Positions 28,174 to 37,114 of a stretch of 64,000 bases of DNA are shown here, in pieces (the first letter of the stretch is position 1; each line of letters opens with the position of its first letter). The position numbers and the translations under genes were made by a program. This DNA is from Pseudomonas frederiksbergensis (GTDB taxonomy: Bacteria > Pseudomonadota > Gammaproteobacteria > Pseudomonadales > Pseudomonadaceae), in assembly GCF_003732665.1 (NCBI RefSeq), contig NZ_MOBP01000022.1, forward strand, positions 186,001-250,000, in the 5' to 3' direction. The notes below the pieces were generated by a model. That model searched no databases. It worked only from the letters and a program-made list of their open reading frames with translations, and was not told the origin of the DNA.

Positions 28174-28416
28174 ATGAAAATTACCGCCACGGCGCTGTTG
28201 ATTACGTCTTTACTGGTTCTGGCTGGTTGCGACCAGGCCGAAAAGAGCGCCCAGCAACTGATGGGCAAGGCCACCGAGACCGCCAAGCAGGCCATCGACG
28301 ACACCCATAAAGCCGCAGAAAAGGCACTCAGCGACGCCACTGGCGGCCTGATCAGCAAGAAAGAACAACCGGCCGAAGATAAAGAGAAAACCGAATCTTC
28401 GTCCCAGGACATCTAA
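28174..28416 (+). CDS. Small lipoprotein with charged helical tail
   Basis: 80 residues. A signal peptide ends at the lipobox LVLAGC, with the lipidated Cys at about residue 19. The remainder is Lys/Glu/Ala-rich and likely helical. GAGGAAAG precedes ATG 28174. It lies immediately upstream of terC with a 28-base gap, so the two may be co-transcribed. Function unknown. Confidence 0.8.
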   Translation: MKITATALLITSLLVLAGCDQAEKSAQQLMGKATETAKQAIDDTHKAAEKALSDATGGLISKKEQPAEDKEKTESSSQDI

Positions 28417-28444
28417 ACCGTCTCAAGCGAGTCAGGACTGACCC

Positions 28445-29194
28445 ATGGAATACCTTGTAGAACTAGCCGCCAGCCCCACCGCCTGGATCGCCCTGGCGAC
28501 CTTGATCGTCATGGAAATCGTGCTCGGCATCGATAACCTGATCTTCATCTCGATCCTGACCAATAAATTGCCCGAGCAGCATCGGCAGAAGGCGCGCCGC
28601 ATCGGTATCGGCATGGCGCTGATCCTGCGCCTGGCGCTGTTGAGCACCATCGCCTTCATCGTTCAGTTGACCGAGCCGGTGATCGATATCCTCGGCCAGA
28701 CATTCTCCTGGAAGGACATGATCCTGATCGCCGGTGGCCTGTTCCTGCTGTGGAAGGCAACCACCGAGATCCATCACAGCATGGACCCGGCGCCGGATGA
28801 TCCGATGTCGGCCACCTCTGGCGTCAGCCTGGGCTTTGCTGCGGCGATCGGGCAGATCCTGATGCTCGACATGGTGTTCTCCATCGACAGCATCATTACC
28901 GCTGTCGGCATGACCGAGCACTTGCCGATCATGATCATCGCGGTGGTGGTGTCGGTCCTGGTGATGTTGCTGGCTGCTGATCCGCTGGCCAAGTTCATCA
29001 ACGACAACCCTACCGTGGTGATGTTGGCCCTGGGCTTCCTGATCATGATCGGCATGACGCTGATCGCCGAAGGCTTCGGCGCCCACGTACCGAAAGGCTA
29101 CGTCTACGCGGCCATGGCGTTCTCGGCGACGATCGAGGGCTTGAACATGATGTCCCGGCGAGCCAAACAGAAGCGACTGGCTGCTGAAGCGTAA
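28445..29194 (+). CDS. TerC-family integral membrane protein
   Basis: 249 residues with seven or so helices. Acidic residues inside helices ([18 protein letters not shown] and [20 protein letters not shown]) are the hallmark of the TerC family, whose members are linked to metal homeostasis, notably manganese, and tellurite resistance. ATG 28445 overlaps no other gene. A strong hairpin follows the stop. Confidence 0.92.
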   Translation: MEYLVELAASPTAWIALATLIVMEIVLGIDNLIFISILTNKLPEQHRQKARRIGIGMALILRLALLSTIAFIVQLTEPVIDILGQTFSWKDMILIAGGLFLLWKATTEIHHSMDPAPDDPMSATSGVSLGFAAAIGQILMLDMVFSIDSIITAVGMTEHLPIMIIAVVVSVLVMLLAADPLAKFINDNPTVVMLALGFLIMIGMTLIAEGFGAHVPKGYVYAAMAFSATIEGLNMMSRRAKQKRLAAEA

Positions 29195-29208
29195 CCGGCG
29201 CTGAAACG

Positions 29209-29250
29209 AACGGCCGCCTGCACTCGAAAGAGTCCAGGCGGCCGTTTTTA
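29209..29250 (+). terminator. Strong hairpin terminator after terC
   Basis: AACGGCCGCCTG pairs perfectly with CAGGCGGCCGTT, with a second small stem in the loop, and five T follow. The A residues on the left could also serve the convergent small gene. Confidence 0.85.
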
Positions 29251-29272
29251 TTGGGCGGGCGAAAAGTGCCGG

Positions 29273-29440
29273 TCAGTGGGCGGTGGCGTGGCGCGGCGTC
29301 GATTGCTCGATTTTCACCTTGGGCACCGGTTGCACCGGATGATGGTGGCGGCGGGTAATACGCAAGACTCCCCATAACATGGCGGCGGCCACGGCCAGCC
29401 AGCCGGAAATCAGCATTACGATTGTCATTGTCAGGCTCAT
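29273..29440 (-). CDS. Small single-helix membrane protein
   Basis: 55 residues: an N-terminal helix (TIVMLISGWLAVAAAMLWGV) followed by a basic, His-rich cytoplasmic tail. GGAGGC seven bases before ATG 29440 is a strong site, making a real gene likely. The longer frame to 29506 lacks such a site. The function is unknown. Confidence 0.65.
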   Translation of the reverse strand: MSLTMTIVMLISGWLAVAAAMLWGVLRITRRHHHPVQPVPKVKIEQSTPRHATAH

Positions 29441-29660
29441 CGGTGCCTCCTCTTTGCCCTGCATCGGGCACACACTCTCTGCAAATGACAGTCTAGACGT
29501 TGCCATGTTTCAGGCTATTGACCAAAGGTCGCCTGTGACCAATCGGTTCGCTCTATCGAAAGCAAACAACTACCGGTTAAGGCTATACCGCTGCCGCGCG
29601 GCATCCTATGATCAGTGGCCAAGCCGGGGGCGGATTGCCTGGCGTCTGAACAAGAGAGTG

Positions 29661-30335
29661 ATGATGGTGCGGGTATTTTCTCGAATTCGTGGTGCCGTTC
29701 TGGTGGTCGGCTGCGTAAGCGTGTTGGCGGGTTGCGCCGGCAGCGTGACGCCGGAGGTCAAGCGCCTGCCGGAACGGGTTGAGCTCAGCGGCACGTTCTA
29801 TCGCGGCGAAGCCAATCAAAGTGGGCCGCAGGTATTGGCGAGCATGTTGTCCCAGCAGGGCATCGTGATTACTCCGGGGCTGTTGGAAAAACCGCTGAAA
29901 CTGCCCGGCGCTGAGGCGCAGTTGCAGCAGAACATGCAAAACCTGGCCCGCGAGTACGGCATGGTGGTGTACCCCCTCGATAGCAATCTGTCGGCGTTGT
30001 TGACCCAGGTCGCGGCCGGTTATCCGGTGATGGTGCGCTTTACCGAGGGCTCGGCGTTCTGGTCCGAACCGCGTTACGCCATTCTGGCCGGGTATAACCG
30101 CCAGAAGCAGACGGTGCTGTTGCGCTCCGGGATGAACCGGCGGTTGTTGATGGGGTTCGGCTCGTTTGAATCATCGTTCAAGGATGCGGGTGGTTGGGCG
30201 GTGCTGATCCAGAAACCGAACCAGATTCCGGCCAAGGTCGATGATCAGCGCTGGCTCAAGGCTGCGAGCGATCTGGGACAGGCGGGTCAGGAGCAGGCGG
30301 CGGCGCGGGCGACCAAGGCGCTTAAAGCTCAATAA
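29661..30335 (+). CDS. Lipoprotein with degenerate C39-like peptidase fold
   Basis: About 224 residues. The lipobox VLAGC marks lipidation near residue 25. The body resembles the C39-like cysteine peptidase fold, but at the expected CGP catalytic site the sequence reads NQSGPQVLASML (Ser in place of Cys), and before AILAGYNR the usual His is Arg. It therefore looks like a non-catalytic, envelope-located relative, perhaps a binding protein. ATGs at 29661 and 29664 are equivalent. Remote fold assignment is tentative. Confidence 0.7.
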   Translation: MMVRVFSRIRGAVLVVGCVSVLAGCAGSVTPEVKRLPERVELSGTFYRGEANQSGPQVLASMLSQQGIVITPGLLEKPLKLPGAEAQLQQNMQNLAREYGMVVYPLDSNLSALLTQVAAGYPVMVRFTEGSAFWSEPRYAILAGYNRQKQTVLLRSGMNRRLLMGFGSFESSFKDAGGWAVLIQKPNQIPAKVDDQRWLKAASDLGQAGQEQAAARATKALKAQ

Positions 30336-30427
30336 CTCCGTTCGTCATTTTCAGGGCACCGTCGTGTGCCCCAAGCCTCTTATGGGTAGGGCCCGGATTC
30401 TCCCGGGCCAGACCCAAGGAGGCGTCC

Positions 30428-30634
30428 ATGGCAGATTCCAAGACTTCAGATGGCCCACACTCGTCCGAGCATTCGTCCGGCGATGAGCTGGGCTTCGATC
30501 CCGATTCGCCCGACCTGGCCGACCCGCAGGTCGATCCCGTCGGGCCGGCCAAGGCGCCCAGGGATATCAAACCGGGCGATGACGACAAGAAGCCGGCAAA
30601 GCCCTATGACCCGCTGGGCGATCTCAAACCCTGA
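30428..30634 (+). CDS. Small acidic disordered protein
   Basis: 68 residues dominated by Asp, Pro, Ser and Lys (FDPDSPDLADPQVDPVGPAK). AAGGAGG seven bases before ATG 30428 is an excellent ribosome site. It has no hydrophobic core. The next gene starts 19 bases later and encodes a similar composition, suggesting a small operon of disordered proteins. Confidence 0.72.
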   Translation: MADSKTSDGPHSSEHSSGDELGFDPDSPDLADPQVDPVGPAKAPRDIKPGDDDKKPAKPYDPLGDLKP

Positions 30635-30652
30635 TCCGAAATGAGGTGGCTT

Positions 30653-30868
30653 ATGTCTACCGATTCGAGTTTCGACGACAAACATCCGGAGAGCGTTCCG
30701 ACCACTCCCGAAGATGATGTTGACCCGGTGATGGATCCGGAAAGTCCGCTCAGGGATCCACTGGCTCGGCCGATGGTGGTGCCGACGGAACATCCCCACG
30801 GCCAGCGCGATCCCAGCGCCGGCGACGGTATCCCCGACGATGACCAGATGCCATTGCCCAACGACTGA
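30653..30868 (+). CDS. Small acidic disordered protein
   Basis: 71 residues with the phrase VDPVMDPESPLRDPLARP and many Asp, Glu and Pro. GAGG precedes ATG 30653. The TDP/MDP spacing recalls the protein encoded at 15661. A bidirectional terminator follows. Function unknown, although its ribosome site and terminator make it a credible gene. Confidence 0.74.
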   Translation: MSTDSSFDDKHPESVPTTPEDDVDPVMDPESPLRDPLARPMVVPTEHPHGQRDPSAGDGIPDDDQMPLPND

Positions 30869-30878
30869 CGTTTCGCCA

Positions 30879-30916
30879 TAAAAAAAGCCCCGACTGATCG
30901 GGGCTTTGTTTTTTCT
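30879..30916. terminator. Bidirectional terminator
   Basis: Hairpin AAGCCCCGA/TCGGGGCTT with A-runs on one side and T-runs on the other. It can end both the acidic-protein operon and the convergent pbpG. Confidence 0.88.
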
Positions 30917-30922
30917 GCTGCG

Positions 30923-31861
30923 TTATTTCGACGCTTCAACCACGCCGCTCTGGCGATGCTTGAGGTTCTTCGCGGCTTTGTATTGCAAGGCCACCGACGG
31001 CGCGTTGGTGCTGCGGCCGGTTTCGACCCAGCTGCGGATCCGCGTGGCGTCGGCGAAGTGTGTGTACTTGCCGAAGGCATCGAGAATCACCAGCGCCACC
31101 GGGCGATTGCCCATGCTGGTGACCAGCACCAGGCAATGCCCGGCCTCGTTAGTGAAACCTGTCTTGGTGATTTTGATATCCCAGTTGGGCTTGTTCACCA
31201 AGTGGTCGGTGTTGTGGAAACCCAGGGTGTAGTTGGGTTTACGGAACGCCACCGTGGTTTCCTTGGTGGTGGTCAGCTCGGTCAGCAGCGGATATTTGTG
31301 CGCAGCGATCAGCAATTTGCTCAGGTCGCGGGCGGTCGAGACGTTCCGAGGGGACAGACCGGTCGGTTCGACGAAGTGGGTATTGGTCATGCCCAGGGCC
31401 TTGGCCTTGGCGTTCATGGCGGCAATAAATGCAACGTAGCCGCCTGGGTAGTGGTGAGCCAGGGTCGCGGCGGCGCGGTTTTCCGAGGACATCAGGGCGA
31501 TCAGCAACATCTTCTTGCGCGGCAATTCGCTGTTGAGCTTGACCCGGGAGAACACGCCTTTCATTTCCGGCGTGTGGCTGATGTCGACGTTGATGTATTC
31601 GTCCATGTTCTGATGGGCTTCAACCACCACCAGGCCGGTCATCAGTTTACTGACCGAAGCAATGGGTACGACCACGTCGGGGTTGCTGGAATAAATGACT
31701 TTGTTGGTCTGCAGATCCATCAGCAGCGCGCTACCGGAAGCGATCTTCAGTGACGAGGCGTCGCGGGGGGCCGCGGTGGTTTCCGCAGCGTGGGTCAGTG
31801 GCGTGATAACAGTCCCTGTAAATGCAAAAAATAGACTCAGGATGGAAAGACGGATTTTCAC
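30923..31861 (-). CDS. pbpG: D-alanyl-D-alanine endopeptidase (PBP7)
   Basis: 312 residues with a signal peptide of about 25 residues ending THA. Penicillin-binding motifs are SVSK at 69-72, SEN in the following helix and KTG in [11 protein letters not shown]. This is the small class C penicillin-binding protein that cuts crosslinks between peptides in the sacculus and acts in the periplasm. Start 31861 has the normal basic N-terminus, and the gene stands alone. Confidence 0.93.
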   Translation of the reverse strand: MKIRLSILSLFFAFTGTVITPLTHAAETTAAPRDASSLKIASGSALLMDLQTNKVIYSSNPDVVVPIASVSKLMTGLVVVEAHQNMDEYINVDISHTPEMKGVFSRVKLNSELPRKKMLLIALMSSENRAAATLAHHYPGGYVAFIAAMNAKAKALGMTNTHFVEPTGLSPRNVSTARDLSKLLIAAHKYPLLTELTTTKETTVAFRKPNYTLGFHNTDHLVNKPNWDIKITKTGFTNEAGHCLVLVTSMGNRPVALVILDAFGKYTHFADATRIRSWVETGRSTNAPSVALQYKAAKNLKHRQSGVVEASK

Positions 31862-31989
31862 GCGGGCGAACTCATAAGGGTGGATATGCCGTTTTGTTAC
31901 GGGCTGTTTCTTAAAAACGACGCATTCTAGGAGTATGAGCCACGAAAGCGCTAGGCGCCCGTATGACGAGAGCTTTATATGAAGAAAAT

Positions 31990-32778
31990 TTAATGTTTTT
32001 TGCCGGGTTTGCGTTTGATCAAGGGCACAAGCGCGGCGACGTTATCTTGATAGCGTCGATAGTGTTCGCCAAACATTTCCACCAGATCCATTTCTTCAAA
32101 ATGAACGCCGATCAGAATGTAGAGTGTATTGAGTAGCGCAAACAGCAGATGTCCGGCCGTCATGTCGGGTGTCGCCCAGAACACGATCAGAAATCCCAGA
32201 TACAACGGGTGGCGGACTAACTTGTAGAGCAAAGGCGTCTTGAAGGTAGGGTTGTCGGGGCGATCGGGGTAAAACGCGTTGAACGCCTGTTTGACGCCCA
32301 GCAGTTCGAAATGGCTGATCAGGAATGTCGCGAGCACCACCACGCCCCAGCCCAGCCAGAACAACCCCATCAGCAAACCATGACCCCAGGCCGACGTTAC
32401 TTGCCAGATCGAAGTTGCGATGGGTTGCCACAGCCAAAAAAGCAGCACGAGCACCAGGCACGAAGACAGTACGTAAGTCGCGCGCTCGATGGGCGCCGGG
32501 ATGAACCGGGTCCACCAGCGCTTGAAACGCTGTCGCGCCATGCCGCTGTGCTGGACCGCAAACAGCGTGATCAGCAGGGTGTCGACGATCACCGCCAGAG
32601 GCCAACTGAGGCCGGGGCCGGTATTGATGTCCTTGGGCACGCCGATGCCCGAGAGAAAGCCAATCATGTACAGCGCGGTAGCCAGGAAAAACACATAACA
32701 GCAGAGGCTATAAAGCAGCCCCGTCAGTTTGCCTGCGAAGGCATTCGTCTGCTGTTGCGTTGGGTGTTTTGGCTTCAT
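31990..32778 (-). CDS. mddA: MddA-like methanethiol S-methyltransferase (NnrU/ICMT fold)
   Basis: 262 residues, with five or more membrane helices. [19 protein letters not shown] and the later [18 protein letters not shown] are typical of the NnrU/isoprenylcysteine methyltransferase superfamily, and the length and spacing fit the MddA group that makes dimethyl sulfide from methanethiol and S-adenosylmethionine. AAGGAG six bases before ATG 32778 supports the start, against 32802. The assignment to MddA within the superfamily is moderately confident. Confidence 0.8.
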   Translation of the reverse strand: MKPKHPTQQQTNAFAGKLTGLLYSLCCYVFFLATALYMIGFLSGIGVPKDINTGPGLSWPLAVIVDTLLITLFAVQHSGMARQRFKRWWTRFIPAPIERATYVLSSCLVLVLLFWLWQPIATSIWQVTSAWGHGLLMGLFWLGWGVVVLATFLISHFELLGVKQAFNAFYPDRPDNPTFKTPLLYKLVRHPLYLGFLIVFWATPDMTAGHLLFALLNTLYILIGVHFEEMDLVEMFGEHYRRYQDNVAALVPLIKRKPGKKH

Positions 32779-32894
32779 GGACAACTCCTTGGCGAGCTCC
32801 ATTTATAACCGGTGCAGTGCTGGGGTCTGTAGGTCGATTACCCTATGGCCTGTCTCTTTATTCTGAAACGCGCGGATTGTTTGTCCAGTGCCCA

Positions 32895-32930
32895 AAAACA
32901 AAAAAGCCCCGCAACTGACGGGGCTCTTTT
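32895..32930 (-). terminator. Terminator of folD
   Basis: Hairpin GAGCCCCGTC/GCGGGGC with a T-rich tail on the minus strand, about 20 bases past the folD stop. Confidence 0.85.
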
Positions 32931-32949
32931 ATGCGGCAAGCCGGCGAAC

Positions 32950-33804
32950 TCAGCTATGCAGGGTTTCCGCCGCGTACAGCGTGTTTTCCAGCAGGCAGGC
33001 GCGGGTCATCGGGCCGACACCACCCGGCACCGGGGTGATCCAGCCGGCGCGGGGCAGGGCGGTCTCGTAGATCACGTCACCGACCAGTTTGCCGTCTTCC
33101 TGACGGTTGATGCCGACGTCAATCACGATCGCGCCTTGCTTGATCCACTCACCCTTGACCAGGCCCGGCTTGCCGGCGGCCACCACCACCAGGTCGGCGC
33201 GGCCGACGTGGCCGGCCAGGTCCTTTGTGAAGCGGTGGGTGACGGTGACGGTGCAGCCGGCCAGCAGCAATTCCATCGCCATCGGGCGGCCGACAATGTT
33301 GGAGGCACCTACAATCACGGCGTCCATCCCATAGAGATCAGCGCCGGTGCTTTCCAGCAGGGCCATGATGCCTTTGGGGGTGCACGGACGCAGCAGGGGA
33401 ATGCGCTGGGCCAGGCGACCGACGTTATAGGGGTGGAAACCGTCGACGTCTTTATCCGGACGAATGCGCTCCAGCAATTTGGAGGCGTCCAGGTGGGCAG
33501 GTAAAGGAAGCTGGAGCAGGACGCCGTCGATTGCCGGGTCGTCATTCAGGCGATCGATCAGACCCGCCAGCGCTTCTTGAGTGGTTTCAGAAGGCAGGTC
33601 GTAGGCCTGGGACAGGAAGCCGACCTCTTCACAGTCTTTACGCTTGTGCGAGACATAAACCTGAGAGGCAGGATCGCTGCCGACCAGGATCACCGCGAGG
33701 CCGGGCGTGCGCAGGCCTTGCTGGCGACGCTCGGCAACTCGTTTGGCGATCTGCTGGCGCAGGCTGGCGGCGATCGATTTGCCGTCGATTAGTTGTGCAG
33801 TCAT
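32950..33804 (-). CDS. folD: Methylenetetrahydrofolate dehydrogenase/cyclohydrolase
   Basis: 284 residues, the standard FolD length. The bifunctional enzyme oxidises 5,10-methylene-THF and hydrolyses the methenyl product to 10-formyl-THF. The catalytic Lys region is [14 protein letters not shown], with [10 protein letters not shown] and the C-terminal [10 protein letters not shown] also conserved. It is divergent from the tRNA cluster, a conserved Pseudomonas arrangement, and has its own terminator. Confidence 0.96.
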   Translation of the reverse strand: MTAQLIDGKSIAASLRQQIAKRVAERRQQGLRTPGLAVILVGSDPASQVYVSHKRKDCEEVGFLSQAYDLPSETTQEALAGLIDRLNDDPAIDGVLLQLPLPAHLDASKLLERIRPDKDVDGFHPYNVGRLAQRIPLLRPCTPKGIMALLESTGADLYGMDAVIVGASNIVGRPMAMELLLAGCTVTVTHRFTKDLAGHVGRADLVVVAAGKPGLVKGEWIKQGAIVIDVGINRQEDGKLVGDVIYETALPRAGWITPVPGGVGPMTRACLLENTLYAAETLHS

Positions 33805-33907
33805 TGCGCGTGATTAACCATCGAGAGGGGAAAAAAAGAGAGCGCATTCTCGCATGTCAGGCGGTGAGGGCAAAGGCGCTTGGTCTGCAAATTCCTCTAA
33901 GCCCTTT

Positions 33908-33964
33908 AATTAAATGAATTTTTTTTAAAAAGGATTTGACGGCCTTTGGGGCGCTCTATACTAT
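33908..33964 (+). promoter_or_regulatory. tRNA operon promoter with A/T-rich UP element
   Basis: TTGACG at 33936 and TACTAT at 33959 are spaced 17 bases apart (an alternative TATACT at 33957 gives 15). An A/T-rich run at 33908-33930 resembles an UP element. The GC-rich bases after the -10 fit a stringently controlled stable-RNA promoter. Confidence 0.7.
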
Positions 33965-34079
33965 TCGTCGCACTTGTCGGGCACAGCCTAGCACTGGATG
34001 AGAAGGTCAAGCGGGATTACGGTTCTGCAAGACTGGAAAGCACTTAGTTTGTAGTCCTCCAAGAGTACAGATTAATAAG

Positions 34080-34156
34080 GCGCCCGTAGCTCAGCTGGAT
34101 AGAGCATCCGCCTTCTAAGCGGATGGTCGCAGGTTCGAGTCCTGCCGGGTGCGCCA
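34080..34156 (+). tRNA. tRNA-Arg (anticodon TCT)
   Basis: Full cloverleaf with acceptor GCGCCCG/CGGGTGC, anticodon loop CTTCTAA and encoded CCA. It reads AGA codons, rare in GC-rich genomes. It is the first gene of the tRNA cluster. Confidence 0.96.
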
Positions 34157-34188
34157 TTAGGCAGCTTTGGCACAAGTAGCGCAATATG

Positions 34189-34264
34189 GTGGGCGTAGCT
34201 CAGTTGGTAGAGCACGGGATTGTGACTCCCGTTGTCGAGGGTTCGATCCCCTTCGTCCACCCCA
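34189..34264 (+). tRNA. tRNA-His (anticodon GTG), copy 1
   Basis: Acceptor GTGGGCG/CGTCCAC, anticodon loop TTGTGAC, encoded CCA. The genomic G at 34188 is the expected extra base opposite C73. The second copy at 34484 has the same sequence. Confidence 0.97.
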
Positions 34265-34274
34265 TATTTCGAAA

Positions 34275-34303
34275 GGCGCCAGATTAACAGTCTGGCGCCT
34301 TTG
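34275..34303 (+). terminator. Hairpin after the first tRNA-His
   Basis: AGGCGCCAGA/TCTGGCGCCT stem followed by a short T-run. A near-copy follows the second tRNA-His. The short T-run suggests partial read-through. Confidence 0.65.
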
Positions 34304-34321
34304 CTTTAACAGCTTCAAGCC

Positions 34322-34406
34322 GCGGATGTGGTGGAATTGGTAGACACACTGGATTTAGGTTCCAGCGCCGCGAGGCGTAAGAGTTCGAGTCTCTTCATCC
34401 GCACCA
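34322..34406 (+). tRNA. tRNA-Leu (anticodon TAG)
   Basis: 85-base class II tRNA with acceptor GCGGATG/CATCCGC, anticodon loop TTTAGGT, a long variable arm and CCA. Confidence 0.96.
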
Positions 34407-34483
34407 AATAAAGCTTCACTTGGGCCGTTGGCCTGGTTGGGGCGCAGCAAGGAAGTTGTTTGGCTTCTTTGTAAGGCAATATG

Positions 34484-34559
34484 GTGGGCGTAGCTCAGTT
34501 GGTAGAGCACGGGATTGTGACTCCCGTTGTCGAGGGTTCGATCCCCTTCGTCCACCCCA
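34484..34559 (+). tRNA. tRNA-His (anticodon GTG), copy 2
   Basis: Same sequence as the gene at 34189, including the genomic -1 G at 34483, and the flanking bases on both sides also match closely. Confidence 0.97.
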
Positions 34560-34568
34560 TATTTCGAG

Positions 34569-34602
34569 AGGCGCCAGATTTAACAGTCTGGCGCCTTTTT
34601 TG
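34569..34602 (+). terminator. Terminator of the tRNA operon
   Basis: AGGCGCCAGA/TCTGGCGCCT stem followed by six T, closely matching the hairpin at 34275 but with a longer T-run. Confidence 0.85.
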
Positions 34603-34962
34603 TTTTAGCGGTTCGAGTGTTCAGCGACTGCAGGTTCTGGGTCGCGGCGGTGGGGTGTTTCGTCGTATTTATGTTTCTCGATGATGCCGCGCCGCCCGCC
34701 GGCCTTGCTCGCAAGATCGGCTGTCAGGGAGATGATTGGCCACTTCTTCTATATATAGAAGGGTCGGTGCAGAGCCCTGGCTGGATTGGCTTTATTTGCT
34801 AACAGGGCGAGGCATAACCATTTGTCCCTCGCCTATAAATTGCCTGCTGTTTTTTTACCCGTTTTCAGTAGGGTGACTTCTTGAGTTTGACCCACTAGAA
34901 TGCATGCCCTTGATTCTGGGGTCGGAAACGGCCGGCTAACGTCTGTGCAACGAGGAATATCC
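34603..34962 (+). other. Gap between tRNA operon and tig
   Basis: No convincing gene is seen in this 360-base gap. It contains a perfect 16-base palindrome at 34746-34761 (CTTCTATATATAGAAG) and a stem GGCGAGG/CCTCGCC at 34806-34833, followed within about 20 bases by a seven-T run that could end a small RNA or be a tig leader. The tig promoter must lie here, but I see no clear -35/-10 pair. Confidence 0.5.
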
Positions 34963-36273
34963 ATGCAAGTTTCTGTTGAAAATACTACTGCTCTTGAGCG
35001 CCGCATGAGCGTCACCGTGCCGGCTGAGCGCATTGAGAGCCAGGTCAACAAGCGTCTGCAGCAGACCGCGCAAAAGGCCAAGATTGCTGGCTTCCGTCCA
35101 GGCAAAGTGCCAATGAGCGAAATCAAGCGCCGTTTCGGTGCTGATGCACGCCAGGAAGCTGTTGGCGATGTGATCCAGTCCTCCTTCTACGAAGCTGTGG
35201 TTGAGCAGAAGCTGAACCCGGCTGGCGCTCCTGCCATCGAGCCTAAGTCGCTCGAAGCGGGCAAAGACCTGGAATACGTCGCGATTTTCGAAGTGTTCCC
35301 GGAATTCACTGTAGCCGGTTTCGAAGGCATCACTGTTGAGCGCCTGAGCGCTGACGTGGCTGACGCTGATCTGGACAAGATGCTGGACGTGCTGCGCAAG
35401 CAGAACACCCGTTTTGAAGTGGCCGAGCGCGCTGCCCAGAACGAAGACCAACTGAACATCGATTTCGTTGGCAAGGTTGACGGTGAAGTGTTCGCTGGCG
35501 GTTCCGCCAAAGGTACTCAGCTGGTTCTGGGTTCCGGCCGCATGATCCCTGGTTTCGAAGACGGTCTGGTTGGCGCTAAAGCCGGCGAAGAGCGCGTTCT
35601 GAACCTGACTTTCCCAGAGGACTACCAGAACCTCGACCTGGCGGGCAAAACTGCTGAGTTCACCGTCACCGTGAACACTGTTTCCGAACCAAAACTGCCA
35701 GAGCTGAACGAAGAGTTCTTCGCTCAATTCGGCATCAAGGAAACCGGTCTGGAAGGCTTCCGCACCGAAGTTCGCAAGAACATGGAGCGCGAGCTGCGTC
35801 AGGCGATCAAATCCAAGGTCAAGAATCAGGTAATGGACGGTCTGCTGGCCACCAACCCGATCGAAGTGCCTAAGGCTCTGCTGTCCAACGAAGTTGACCG
35901 TCTGCGCGTGCAGGCTGTTCAACAGTTCGGTGGCAACATCAAGCCTGACCAACTGCCGGCCGAGCTGTTCGAAGAACAAGCCAAGCGCCGCGTTGTGCTG
36001 GGTCTGATCGTGGCTGAAGTGGTCAAGCAGTTCGACCTCAAGCCTGACGAAGCCCGCGTTCGCGAAATGATTCAGGAAATGGCTTCGGCCTACCAAGAGC
36101 CTGAGCAGGTTGTGTCCTGGTACTACAAGAACGACCAGCAACTGAACGAAGTCCGTTCGGTTGTGCTGGAAGAACAAGTTGTGGATACTGTTCTGCAGAA
36201 GGCTAATGTGACCGACAAAGCGGTCTCTTACGAAGAAGCAGTCAAGCCGGTGGAAGCTCCACAAGCCGACTGA
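34963..36273 (+). CDS. tig: Trigger factor
   Basis: 436 residues, the normal length. Ribosome-associated chaperone with an N-terminal ribosome-binding domain (the signature [17 protein letters not shown]), a middle FKBP-type peptidyl-prolyl isomerase domain (about 150-240) and a helical C-terminal arm domain. ATG 34963 has CGAGGA upstream, and an earlier start in frame at 34900 has none. It precedes clpP-clpX-lon in the conserved proteostasis block. Confidence 0.97.
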   Translation: MQVSVENTTALERRMSVTVPAERIESQVNKRLQQTAQKAKIAGFRPGKVPMSEIKRRFGADARQEAVGDVIQSSFYEAVVEQKLNPAGAPAIEPKSLEAGKDLEYVAIFEVFPEFTVAGFEGITVERLSADVADADLDKMLDVLRKQNTRFEVAERAAQNEDQLNIDFVGKVDGEVFAGGSAKGTQLVLGSGRMIPGFEDGLVGAKAGEERVLNLTFPEDYQNLDLAGKTAEFTVTVNTVSEPKLPELNEEFFAQFGIKETGLEGFRTEVRKNMERELRQAIKSKVKNQVMDGLLATNPIEVPKALLSNEVDRLRVQAVQQFGGNIKPDQLPAELFEEQAKRRVVLGLIVAEVVKQFDLKPDEARVREMIQEMASAYQEPEQVVSWYYKNDQQLNEVRSVVLEEQVVDTVLQKANVTDKAVSYEEAVKPVEAPQAD

Positions 36274-36298
36274 TCGTTTCTACGCTAAGAAGTAATCA

Positions 36299-36327
36299 CC
36301 ATAAGCCAGCCATCGAGCTGGCTTATG
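36299..36327 (+). other. Stem-loop between tig and clpP
   Basis: CATAAGCCAGC pairs with GCTGGCTTATG around a six-base loop. With no T-run after it, an RNA-processing or partial-termination role is more likely than a full terminator. Confidence 0.6.
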
Positions 36328-36366
36328 CGTATTCAAGACATAACTATTTGGGAGTGACTGCAGAGC

Positions 36367-37002
36367 ATGTTCCGTAATTCGTATATTCAGCAGAACTCTG
36401 ATATCCAGGCCGCAGGCGGCCTGGTCCCGATGGTTGTCGAGCAGTCTGCTCGTGGCGAGCGCGCTTACGACATTTACTCGCGCCTGCTCAAGGAGCGAGT
36501 GATTTTTCTGGTTGGTCCGGTAGAGGACTACATGGCCAACCTGATCTGTGCGCAACTGCTGTTCCTTGAAGCGGAAAACCCGGACAAGGACATCCATCTT
36601 TATATCAACTCCCCGGGCGGTTCGGTGACAGCAGGGATGTCGATCTACGACACCATGCAATTCATCAAACCCAACGTGTCGACTACCTGTATCGGCCAGG
36701 CGTGCAGCATGGGCGCGTTCCTGCTGACGGCCGGTGCCGCTGGCAAGCGTTTCTGCCTGCCGAACTCGCGTGTGATGATTCACCAGCCATTGGGCGGTTT
36801 CCAGGGTCAGGCGTCGGATATCGAAATCCATGCCAAGGAAATTCTCTTCATTCGTGAGCGTCTGAACACGCTGATGGCCAAGCATAGCGGGCACACGCTG
36901 GAAGAAATCGAGCGCGACACCAACCGCGATAACTTCATGAGCGCAGAAGCCGCGCGTGAATACGGCTTGATCGATGAAGTGATCAGCCAGCGCCCCGCTT
37001 AA
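36367..37002 (+). CDS. clpP: ATP-dependent Clp protease proteolytic subunit
   Basis: 211 residues. The serine-protease triad is Ser114 (QACSMGAF), His139 (MIHQPLGG) and Asp188. It assembles into a tetradecamer that degrades proteins fed by ClpX or ClpA in the cytoplasm. GGGAGTG lies upstream of ATG 36367. A short propeptide may be removed, as in other ClpPs. It is followed by clpX 112 bases downstream. Confidence 0.97.
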   Translation: MFRNSYIQQNSDIQAAGGLVPMVVEQSARGERAYDIYSRLLKERVIFLVGPVEDYMANLICAQLLFLEAENPDKDIHLYINSPGGSVTAGMSIYDTMQFIKPNVSTTCIGQACSMGAFLLTAGAAGKRFCLPNSRVMIHQPLGGFQGQASDIEIHAKEILFIRERLNTLMAKHSGHTLEEIERDTNRDNFMSAEAAREYGLIDEVISQRPA

Positions 37003-37114
37003 AATAAGCAGCTCAAAATAGGCTTGGTCGGCCGCTCCGATCACTCGCGGGCTTGAAAAAGCCCGCAATAGCCTTCATCTTGTGTTGCAAGCCTATCGGA
37101 TTTGGATCGAACGA

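Noticed and set aside
30653-31861. Toxin-antitoxin reading of the small acidic genes beside pbpG
   Set aside because: Neither acidic protein has a toxin or antitoxin motif, and pbpG is a normal housekeeping gene read from the other strand.
34072-34555. Minus-strand frames over the tRNAs
   Set aside because: They match repeated tRNA-His bases and have no coding support. The DNA is plainly tRNA.
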